Of a DNA stretch of 64,000 bases, positions 35,108-44,718 are shown piece after piece. The position numbers and the translations under genes were made by a program. The stretch's first letter is position 1. Every line of letters starts with the position of its first letter. Below the pieces are notes generated by a model, which was not told where the DNA came from, searched no databases, and worked only from the letters and a program-made list of their open reading frames with translations. The DNA comes from Plantago major (Eukaryota > Streptophyta > Magnoliopsida > Lamiales > Plantaginaceae): positions 1,261,265-1,325,264 of the forward strand of contig CM048840.1 of the NCBI GenBank assembly GCA_026545765.1, given 5' to 3'.

Positions 35108-36562
35108 TCACAGGTTTGGACCGATTTTCACCAAGGAAAACATACTTAAGGTGGGATGGGAGTTCCTTAAGGTCGGGCCTAGGGGTTCGATTTCCCCAGT
35201 ATTGCTACTGAGGGAGTCGAATTCACCTAATGGTTCACTAGGGGGGTCGAGTTCACCTGCCGGTTCAGTTTCGGCTGAATCTAAAGTACAGATTAGCTCA
35301 TGACTTTCCTCACTCACAATTCCCTTATCAGGATCAAGTGTCAAAGCGGACTCTAGCTTATCGCTAGCAATATCATCAAGCAAAGTAGTATCTACACAGT
35401 CATCAATGATGCAATGAAATTCTTTGGCAATCTCATGTTCGGTTTCACAATCTGTAACAGAATAGGCATTAGGGTTACCTGCAGGACGGACTGCGTCCTT
35501 GCTGATTCGATTGCCTCCGATATCCATCGCTATCTTCCCTTCTGCAACATTGACTTGAATTTTGACAGTTTTCATGAACGGCCTTCCTAGCAAAATCACA
35601 TGGTTTCTGCTGCTGGTTGCGGCATTACTGGGAGGTAGAACTACAAAATCTGCTGGTACCAAGTATGTGTCAACCTTGACCAAAGCATCCCGTATAATAC
35701 CAAGTGGTCGCTGGATACTACAATCAGCCATCTGCAACGTCATATTCACTGGTTCCAACTTCCCCAAACCGAGCTCCTGATAAAGGTTATGGGTAATAAG
35801 ATTAATGCTCGCTCCTAAGTCGAGCATACCTTTTGCTACCCTCCCATTCTCCATTTGTATATCAATCACGAAACTCCCTGGGTCTTGTTGTTTTACCGGT
35901 AATCCGATCAAAGAATTTGCTGTTTCTGGAATAATCAGCCTTTCAGAAGACGAAAGCTTCTTATTATTAGCATTTAGGTCCTTGAAGAACTTAGCATAGG
36001 AGGGGACATTATCGATAAGCTCTAGCAGTGACATGTTCACGTTAACCTTCGATAGCATTGCCAGAATAGATTTGAACTTACTGTCGTCCTTTGGCTTCTT
36101 AACTCTCCCAGGGTATGGTAATGGCTTGGGAACGGGCGGTCGGGGGGGGGGGGGGGGGTGGAAGGGGTTATTAGATTTATGTAGAACCTCAGTGCTGCTT
36201 CTTGGGTCCTCAATAATCTCCTCATCTTCCTCCTTAGAAATGTCGATAGCTGGTGTAGGTGGAGTTTCCGGTTCAGTCATCATATCTGGCTTCTCAACAA
36301 CCTTACCACTACGCAGTATTGTAGTTGCTTGAATCTCCTCTTCCAATTCATCTTCATCCCCAAATTCTAGACCTGCTACGAAGTTAGCCAACCTATCTGC
36401 TAAGTCCTCTATTCTGCTCATCATCCCTTCAATCTGTTGTCCTGTTCTCTCTTGCCCTTTCATAACAACTTCCATAAATTTTTCATCATGGGCAATTAAG
36501 GCCATCAATGTGCTTTCGCTAAATGAGCTGCTTTCCGGTAAAATATTTGCGCTATTCACCAT
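35108..36562 (-). pseudogene. Athila gag C-terminus and aspartic protease
   Basis: 484-codon ORF starting MVNSANILPESSS. The Athila gag tail is recognisable (LPYPGRVKKPKDDSKFKSI, MSLLELIDNVPSYAKFFKD). The retroviral-type protease carries DLGASINLI with the catalytic D, and LLGRPFM. Near 35180 the frame is lost relative to the downstream LKELPSHLKYVFLGE segment. A G17 run (36142-36158) encodes a polyproline stretch and is prone to slippage. The N-terminal gag capsid region is absent. Confidence 0.88.
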
Positions 36563-36714
36563 CTATCTTGCAGAGGGTGTGTAGTAGCTGGAAAAGGACT
36601 CCATTCCTGGATCTCAACAACAATAACTCAACAACTGCTTAGTTTCTGTTAGTCCAAGTAAAATGAAATCACGACAAGTAACCACCGGCTCTCAGCGCTA
36701 CAATAGGAATTAAG

Positions 36715-36732
36715 TCCCCGGCAGCGGTGCCA
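36715..36732 (-). other. Athila primer-binding site
   Basis: TGGCACCGCTGCCGGGGA on minus, four bases inside the 5' LTR end. It resembles the Athila-group TGGCGCCGTTGCCGGGG with two changes. Confidence 0.75.
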
Positions 36733-36736
36733 AATT

Positions 36737-38034
36737 TGATAAGCTCAAATTATACTCTAAAAAAGCAATTAGAGAATAAGCTGTAGTTGCAGACTAAAGC
36801 CTAACTTGTGATCGATCTCTAGGGAATTAATTAAGCTACGTAGCAGTGAGAGTAAACAGATACTTGCGAATAACAATTTGATTGATGTTTTGGTTGTACT
36901 TCTAACTAGTTTAACTAAAGCTAAGATTACGATTAACAATGAGAGAAAGATGAATACAATAGCAAGATCCAATTATGCTAATTCGAACTAGGGATAACAC
37001 ACATATATGTCACATAGTCGTTGTACAGTAAATCAATCAATCCGATTCAACCAATTGTTCTTAGAAAATATTATACTGGAGAAATAGTGAGTCGTCAATT
37101 CACGATCCTTAAACATGAACAATTTAGAGAATTTAATACGGACTTATCGAATCGAAGGTTTTTACGAAGATTTTATACAAGACTAACCTATATGAGTGCT
37201 TTGATAAACCCTAGAACGAATATGCATAATCTTCACATACTACTGTATTCAAAGGTGTTTAGCTACTCATACTTGAGATTTGCATGCAAGGATTCATCCT
37301 AATGATCATATGAAACATAGATGAGAAACTCGCATGCAATAACATACAATTCAGTCAATAGAGATAAGAACGAAGTGTAAAGAAGAAAGCAATAGAGAAA
37401 TCAATACCAATAATTCTGATGAGTAAAATCAATGAATAACCAAGCTCCAAAGATGTCTCAATGTTAATGTCTGAATCTAGGAGCTCTTTTTTCTCCAAAC
37501 TAGGTTAAAAGAAGTATGAAAGAAAAAGAATCAAAATTCTAATCTAATAAGGAAAACAAAATTAATCCTGCGTCTCGCCATGGCGAAGAAATAGCTTCAT
37601 GGTAGCCTTCTTAATCGCAATATATATCCAACAGATAATCTACGCCAAGGACCAATTCCTTCGCTGCGGCGAGCTTCAATCTTCAAAACAGGAGCTCATT
37701 CGCAAAATCTCGCCGCGGCAAGTCTTCTCAAATTACAGAAGATGACCACTCGCTAAATCTCGCCGCGGCGGACTGATTTCCTCACCGCGGCGAGCCATGC
37801 TGGAAGTTTCAATACCAAGCTCGTAAAATCTCGCCGCGGCGGACTGAATCCCTCGCTGCGACGAGCCATGCTAACCGACTTGTTCTCATATGGCTCAAAA
37901 GACAACGATTACTACAAAACACAAACAAAACACCAAAGCGTAAAAACGAACTAAAAAGACTAGAAAAGTAAAGACAAAGACTCACAGAAACCGCTAAAAA
38001 AGACCAAATGAGACGTTATAATATTGTCTCATCA
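36737..38034 (-). repeat. Athila LTR (5' LTR in element orientation)
   Basis: 1298 bp partner of 29673-30935. The difference in length falls mainly in the GC-palindrome block (about 37570-37870), which here has another arrangement: CTCGCCATGGCGA near 37574, then GCCGCGGC variants near 37665, 37709, 37758, 37783, 37830 and 37853. Confidence 0.9.
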
Positions 38035-38039
38035 TAAGT

Positions 38040-40438
38040 CTCAAGGTATTTTACACCAGAAATCTTGTGTTGCTACACCTAAACAAAATGGTATAGTTGA
38101 GCGCAAACATCAACATATTTTACAAGTTGCAAGGTCACTTCTATTCTCTTCTCATTTACCTTTACAATTCCGGTTTGAAAGTGTACAATGTGTTGTGCAT
38201 ATCATAAATAGACTCCCATATGACAATTTACAGGGTAAATCTCCATTTGAAAATTTGTTTAACAAACATGTAAATTATGATTATATGAGAACTTTTGGAT
38301 CTTTATGTTATGTTAGCACATTAAACACTCACAGACACAAGTTTGCACAAAGATCTGTTAAGTGTATTTTTCTGGGCTATCCTTTTGGTTATAAAGGATA
38401 TAAGTGTTATCAATTGGACACTAAACAAGTTATTATATCCAGAAATATAATTTTTAAAGAGCATATTTTTCCTTTTAAAGATCCAAAGCCTACTGATAAC
38501 ACTACTCCTCAACCTGATCTTACTCACATGTTTTATGATACTAATCCTAGTCATGGATCATTACTTTTCAATCTTCCTACTCAAGATATTTCAAGTGTAC
38601 AGGTTGATGAATCTTCTCATCAATCTATTCCAGATGTTTCAGGAGTACAGGTTAATGAAAATAATTCCACATTCTCTGATATATCGGTACATGATAATCA
38701 TTCAAATGATATTGTTACTTCTGCATATATGTTCATAATCATGATTCTTTTGAGTTATATGTGCATGATATTGATTCTTCTCATTCAAGTTTACCTGTTA
38801 GACATTCTACTAGATTGAGAAATCAACCTGCTTATTTGAAAATATATGAGTGTTCTTTACCACCTTTTTTACAACACACAGGTTCTCAAGCTCTTGTTGC
38901 TGAGACTGCCAATTATAAAACTCATTATCCTATATCTAATTATGTTCCTACTGACAAGCTCTGTCCTGAGTATGCATGTTTTACAGCTGCAATTTCTCAA
39001 ATTGATGAGCCTAAGACATATAAGGAGGCAGTTAAACATAAATATAAAGAGTGGCAAGATGCTATGCAAGCAGAATTGACTGCTCTTGAGAAGAACAACA
39101 CTTGGCTATTAACATCTTTACCTACAGGAAAGCATACAATTGGATGTAAGTGGGTACTCAGGGTCAAATACAAATCTGATGGCACTATTGAGAGATACAA
39201 ATCTAGACTTGTTGCTAAAGGATACACACATGAAAAAGGATTGGATTACTTTGATACCTTTTCACCTGTCACCAAGTTAACCACTGTGAGAACTTTATTA
39301 GTTGTTGCTTCTGTACAAAAAATGGCATTTACATCAATTAGATGTGAATAATGCATTTTTGCATGGAGACTTAACTGAGGAGGTTTACATGATTCCTCCA
39401 CCAGGGTACTGTGATTCAAATGACAAAAGAGTGTGTAAACTCACTAAATCATTGTAAAACAGGCTTCAAGACAATGGTTTAATAAGCTTACCACTTGTTT
39501 ATTAGCATTTGGTTATACACAGTCTCAGGCAGATAATTCCTTGTTTATAAAGAACAAAACTAATTATTTTATAGCTTTAGTTGTATATGTTGATGAAGTT
39601 ATCTTAGCAGCAAATGACATTACAGAAATCAATCATGTTAAAGAACATATGCATGCTCAATTCACTATCAAGGATATTGGTAAATTGAGATATATGCTAG
39701 GAATAGAAGTAGCTCAGTCAGAAGAAGGTATTGTTATTACACAAAGGAAGTATGCACTTGATTTGCTCAAGGAAACAGGCTATATGGGTTGTAAGCCTGC
39801 AACTACACCTATGGACTGCAAATCAAGACTAACAGCTCATGAAGGAACACCACTACCAGATAGTTCAATCTATAGAAGGCTAATTGGCAAATTAGTCTAC
39901 TTAAACATCACTAGACCAGATCTCAGTTTTGTTATACAAAACTTGAGTCAATTTATGAGCACTCAGGTATCTTAAGCACTCACCAGGCAAAGGAATCTTG
40001 CTAAAGAGAGATCACAATTTTCAAATCAGTGCTTATAGTGATAGTGATTGGGCCACCTACCCTGATACAAGGAAAATCATTATAGGCTACACAATTTTTC
40101 TGGGATCTTCTCTCATATCTTGGAAGAGTAAGAAGCAAAATACTATAAGTAGAAGTAGCACAGAAGCCGAGTACAGGGCCCTTGCTTCTACATCTTGTGA
40201 ACTTCAATGGCTTTCTTATCTGCTTCATGATCTTGGAGTTATATTACCAGGTCCAGCACATATCTATACAGATAGCAAATCTGCTTATTGCCTTGCCAAC
40301 AACCCAGTCCAACATGAAAGGACAAAACACATTGAACTCGATTGTCACTTCATCAGAGAAAACATACAAGCCAAATTGATGAAGTTATTTCACATACTGA
40401 ACAAAACCACTAGGTGGTCCTCTCTTCAATCTGCATAG
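38040..40438 (+). pseudogene. Copia integrase (second half), reverse transcriptase and RNase H
   Basis: Continues the split pol: TPKQNGIVERKHQHI with the integrase E, then the copia linker to about 38750. A frameshift leads into the RT ORF (38761-39351; CKWVLRVKYKSDG, ARL-type VAKGYTHEKG). Another shift falls at 39345, where [13 protein letters not shown] moves frame. A stop lies within SL-NRLQ near 39455. RT resumes at 39541. The catalytic box reads VVYVDEVILA, YVDE in place of YVDD. RNase H (39998-40438) has SDSDWATYPDTRK, SSTEAEYRAL and TDSKSAYCLA. A short deletion joins MSTQVS to the following block. Confidence 0.9.
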
Positions 40439-40485
40439 TTCCAAGTTGAATCTGTCTGATATCCACGCTCCAACTTGAGAGGGGG

Positions 40486-40796
40486 TATTAGAGATACACA
40501 AATTCTGTTATACTATAACAAAATTTGTACAAGAAAGCAAAGCAGATGAAGGCAAAGAAAGAAAACGGCAAAGTCGCATTCCGGAGATTACGTTTTATGT
40601 TCAAGTAGAAATGCATTTTGTACATTATGCAGTAATTGTAGTACCTTACAGTTAGAAGTTAGTTGTAGAAGAGCTATATATACTTAGCTCATTTCATCTT
40701 CTTCTTCACTTGTTTTTCATTCAATTCTCTCTATTGTTCATCTTGTACAGAGAGATTCTTCTGTAATTTTGTTGATTCAATACAAGATTATTCACA
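40486..40796 (+). repeat. 3' LTR of the split copia element
   Basis: 311 bp, same length as the 5' LTR. Preceded by polypurine GAGAGGGGG and followed by the CAATG duplication. Confidence 0.92.
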
Positions 40797-40829
40797 CAAT
40801 GAATATAAGAATTTACCAGGCAGCAGGTA

Positions 40830-41504
40830 TATTAAGATGGGTCATCATCCCCTTAAAAGGACTTATTAAGCGGAGAAGGTTATCCACCTTATATGTTGTT
40901 TGGAGGATCTACTCACAAGTGATGTAGGATATTCTAACACGCCCCCTCACGAGTAGGCCACGGTTAGTCGGCTCTACACGTGGAATCATAATAGCTCTTT
41001 GGGCAAGCCGGAATTATCATCGGATGGGGCACCCATCATCAACTTGGGCCTGCTCTGATACCATAATAGAATTCCATCTCATTTAAAAGCTCGAACTTAT
41101 AAAGAGGTGTGGAACTAATCCACTTATATTAATTTATCTAACACTCCCCCTCACTCGTGGGCTCATTTCAACATATTTGGGGAGGCCCAACGAGTGGATA
41201 ATTAATATGGGTGGAGATGTTGACGGCGGAATTCGATCCCTGAACCTTGAGGTTCATATGCATGAAAGAATTCCATCTCATCTACAAGCTCGAACTTGTA
41301 GAGATGTGTGGAATCTAGTCATTTATATTAATACTCCAATACTCCCCCGCACTCGTGGTTGATTTCAACCTCTTTGGGGAGGCCATTCGAGTGGAAATTT
41401 AATATGGGGTGGAGATTGTTTCCGTGGAGATTCGAACCCAGGTTGACCCATCTTAATATGTTGTTTGCAGGATCTACTCACAAGTGATGTGGGATATTCT
41501 AACA
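40830..41504 (-). mobile_element. Nested or recombined TRIM cluster
   Basis: Flanked by AGGTA at 40825-40829 and 41505-41509. The outer repeats share TGTTTG.AGGATCTACTCAC and GATATTCTAACA (about 40885-40939 and 41455-41504). Inside are two or three copies of the AATTCCATCTCATCT repeat (about 41065, 41268) related to the TRIM at 4.0-4.3 kb. A PBS-like TGCTCTGATACCA at 41051-41063 is the complement of TGGTATCAGAGCA. CCCCCTCACTCGTGG-type polypurine complements occur at 41143 and 41344. The mosaic suggests one TRIM inserted into another or template switching. Non-coding. Confidence 0.7.
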
Positions 41505-41787
41505 AGGTATATATACAATAAACAAAAACATGCAGAGTTGATACTTCATTCATAAACGTAGAAAATGTGTTAGTTTTCTAGAGAATGATAAGAAGAAAAA
41601 AATAAATTCCATTATGTGTGTTTGATACATGTATTGAATTACAGTAGTGTAGTTCAGGAAACATCATATCAGCATCATGGCTGATAATTATTTAGATTTT
41701 GATTTTCAACTGTTCTTAATCACCTCCCCTATGGTAATGTTGCAATATAATCAAGTTATCTGATTACTGTAGAACAAGAAAACACCC

Positions 41788-43298
41788 TTATGGCGTCGTA
41801 GTCGTACTGGTCATCATTGTACGTTCAAGAGTTGTCATCTGCTGCGATTGTTGGCTGATAATGGAGGATGTCGTTGGATACTCAGATAGGACAATGTCAT
41901 ACCCATCGTAATAAGATTCCATTCCTTCAGCCAGGATTTGCCACACCAAACCTCCTCCGAGCCCTCCCCTAGTACTTCTCGCGTAAGTATAAATATTAGC
42001 ATAAACAGTATTCATGAACAAATCTCGTCCTTCTATACTGAATCCGGGATCTTTGCTTGACTTGCCAAACTCAGTGAATATCATCGGTTTCTTCAATATG
42101 GTCCTGGAATCTCTCAAGTGTTGTGCCATCCAATTCCACATGAATGTCATCTGTGCCCCATCACTCTGCCCTGATAGCCAAACATCTGGATATGCATGAA
42201 TGGTGGTGAAATCGATCTCCTTGACAAGATTGTTGCTGATAAAATCTGTTCCCACTTGATAACCTGGATTGTACTTTTTCCTGTCTGCAATTGAGTCTCC
42301 GTAGAATCCTTCCATGCCCACCTCAAGTAAGTGTTTGTTGTCTATCGATTTCACATAGCTCGCCATCTCTTGCACCCAACTCTGCATTTAAAGTGAGCAT
42401 ATGTATGCATGAATTATTGAGAATGAGAAAGACAAACATTAAGTTGAATGGTATATATAAGTGGCCACGCACGTTGAGTATGTTGCCAGAGTAGTCGACT
42501 TGGCAACGAGGTTCATTTATAAGTTCCCAAGCCATTATTGTTGGATCATCTTTGTAGGCAATCCCGGTGATTGTGTTGATCCTTGTCAGCACTCTCTGCA
42601 GTTGAACGCGAATCATTTGACAATTAAATTTCGAAAGGAATCACTAATTCTTAATTTGGTTTAGAAATTATGTAAAGTTGGAATTACCTGGATATGATTC
42701 TTATAGTAACCTTTGACAACTTCATTGGTGTAGAAATCGTCATCGTTGTTTATCTGAACACCAGCATTTCGAGCCCAGTTAACGTATTGAGGCCTACCTC
42801 CAAAATCTTGATAATTGTTTACTAAACTCAGAATCAAGTGAACTTTGTACTTAGATGCCTCTGCTACCACAAAATCAAGTGCCTGAAACAAGTATATAGT
42901 TGTTAGTAATATATTGCTTGCCATATAAACATGCACACTGATTGTCGATTGAATAGTACCTGAAAGACATTCTCATCATAGACACCAGGTGATATCTGGA
43001 GAGCTTGTTTACCACCATCACTAAATGCCCATGTTCGACAAACAGTGAGACCAGATGTGACAGCTTCACGAAGCACGTTGGAAACCTTGTACCTTTCAGA
43101 TGGTTGAGAAGCGACATTGATCATCCAGTATGAGTTGAATCCATTGAAGAGAAATGGAGAATTGTCCATAATAAATTGTGTTCCTCTGGTTTGAACAAAT
43201 GACTCGAAACTAGTCACTGATGTTGCCTCAAATAATGATAGAGAGAGTATTAGGAAAATTTGTAAAGATGTTCTTGTACTCATGAAGCTACTAGCCAT
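41788..43298 (-). CDS. Mannan endo-1,4-beta-mannosidase (GH5, subfamily 7 type)
   Basis: Secreted cell-wall enzyme that cleaves internal beta-1,4 links of mannans. Plant members act in seed germination, fruit softening and wall loosening. Four exons on minus: 43298-42960, 42882-42688, 42595-42473, 42381-41788, all phase 0 and GT-AG. Total 416 aa, typical for the family. A hydrophobic signal peptide lies at residues 12-28 ([17 protein letters not shown]). Catalytic acid/base E206 is in ELINEPRC and nucleophile E323 is in IFTEFGKS. The conserved GFNSYWM, CRTWAF and HAYPDVW blocks are present. The C-terminus ends in a Thr-rich tail. The frame is open with no damage. Its last exon supplied the fragment in unit A. 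Confidence 0.95.
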
Positions 43299-43390
43299 TG
43301 TATATGCAAGTAGTATATGTTAAATGGTTGTGAAATATGATTAGATAGTCAGGTGACGTTTATGGTGAAATGGTGGAAGTTTGATGGTGT

Positions 43391-43397
43391 TTATATA
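43391..43397 (-). promoter_or_regulatory. TATA box of the mannanase gene
   Basis: TATATAA on minus, about 95 bp upstream of the mannanase ATG. Transcription would start near 43362, giving a leader of about 65 nt. Predicted from spacing only. Confidence 0.55.
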
Positions 43398-43419
43398 GAA
43401 GTTGTTAGTTAATAAAGTG

Positions 43420-44718
43420 GACAGAAAGTTGGTTATGAAACCAAGTTAAAGGGAACTGAGTTACCTGAAACCTGGGAATTGTGGAATTATTTTGGTAATT
43501 GGTCCCTTATTGATACTCAATGATTGATGATCTCTAGTTGCAATACATCATACATGTAAATGCAAGCAATCTAAATCCAGCTCAAAATAATGAAAATGCA
43601 AGCAATCTAGTTGCAATACATCATAAATTATCTAAATTCATATACTCTTTTTTTTTTTTTTTTTTCTTTCAATTTCTCGTTTTTTAGGGGCGGCTCTCCC
43701 AGCGGTGTACCTGAGACTTTAAGTGAACTCAAATTAATTACCACTTGAGCCAATCTCAATAAACTCTCTAATTAAGGACATTTGACACAGATCATAAAAA
43801 ATCATATTTACTTATGCAAGGAAGTACAGATAAAGAGACTGAAGTAATAATTCGGCCTAAATTTTATGAACTTGTCACAAGATTTCTAGGAGTCTGTGAC
43901 CAAGAAATTAAAGTAAGATGTTGCAGCAGTATCTTTACATAGATCAAACCAGTTTAAACTATTCGGTTTTCAAATCAACATGGATTTTTTTACATCAAAT
44001 ATCGGTTGTTTTGTATTACTAATAACACAATTAAATACTAGGAGTAATAAATATGTATATTCATTGAAATGATCGATTTTTGTAAATAAGCATCCATGTT
44101 TTGTGTAGAATTGTGGATGTTTTATGAAAAAACAATAACTATGCGGGTTGAATTCTAAATATTTACAAATCTATTAAAATTGTAAAAAGATCATATATGT
44201 TTTTCAATCTCACATCACCATGAACGTTGTTAATGCTTTCCAATTTCCATAACATTGCAAATAAGAATTCGAATGGAGAAAACAAATTTCAAATTCAAAA
44301 TTTATTTTTCTTAGGTGCATGGATGGATTTGTGGCACCCATGAACATCAGCGAGCTCTGCCCGAGAAGCGAGCTCTGGTTCCATGATGAACAATTTTCTA
44401 CTTTCGAGATTTAGCAGTTAAACAGATGAATGTTGTAAGTATCAAGAAGATGCTTTGGGTGATAAAATCACCACGATTTTTATCATTCCTGAAAGATCTT
44501 AGCCTCCTACATCGATGATCACTCTGGCTAAATGCTTCAATCATTAATTACCAGATTAATCTTCTGGAATCATATTCAACTGGCTTAGATTGCACTAAGA
44601 ATCACAATCATCCACTTTGGCAGCTTACTAATTCATTCATTCGCATTGTGAAATCACTTCAAACTTGTCTTCTGTGATTGTAATTGGTTCAAGAGAATGG
44701 ATCGTCTTTTCTTACGTG
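43420..44718. other. Intergenic region between mannanase and the acidic membrane-protein gene
   Basis: AT-rich DNA with a T-run at about 43649-43667 and short repeats of CAAGCAATCTA around 43565 and 43605. The right part probably contains the 3' UTR of the next gene. No further gene recognised. Confidence 0.5.

Larger units (their letters stand above)
29673..38034 (-). mobile_element. Athila-type Ty3/gypsy retrotransposon nested in the copia integrase
   Basis: Complete in outline, 8362 bp, with target duplication TAAGT at 29668-29672 and 38035-38039. Terminal repeats open TGATAAGC on plus and close CTCATCA. Coding is on the minus strand in the order gag(end)-protease-RT-RNase H-integrase. 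The primer-binding site next to the right LTR reads TGGCACCGCTGCCGGGG on minus, close to the TGGCGCCGTTGCCGGGG of Athila-type elements. The N-terminal gag core is missing, since only about 170 bp separate the LTR from the ORF start. Frameshifts and one nonsense change kill pol. Confidence 0.92.
27145..40796 (+). mobile_element. Complete Ty1/copia LTR retrotransposon split by a nested Athila element
   Basis: Flanked by the 5-bp duplication CAATG at 27140-27144 and 40797-40801. LTRs of 311 bp each (27145-27455 and 40486-40796) differ at about ten positions by eye, roughly 3%. A primer-binding site TGGTATCA starts at 27456 and a polypurine tract GAGAGGGGG ends at 40485. The internal region without the nested insert is about 4.7 kb, normal for copia. 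The coding region carries frameshifts and stops and is inactive. Unit A shows the empty site near 15680. Confidence 0.93.
18855..41920. repeat. Tandem segmental duplication, unit B
   Basis: Unit B carries GH3-B, its 5' flank, and the 3' end of the mannanase gene. It is expanded by insertions absent from unit A: a TIR element in an intron, a PIF-like MITE, the copia element with nested Athila, and the TRIM mosaic. Without these it collapses to about the size of unit A. Confidence 0.8.

Noticed and set aside
35562..36332. Plus-strand ORFs opposite the Athila gag-protease
   Set aside because: Shadows of the minus-strand coding frame.
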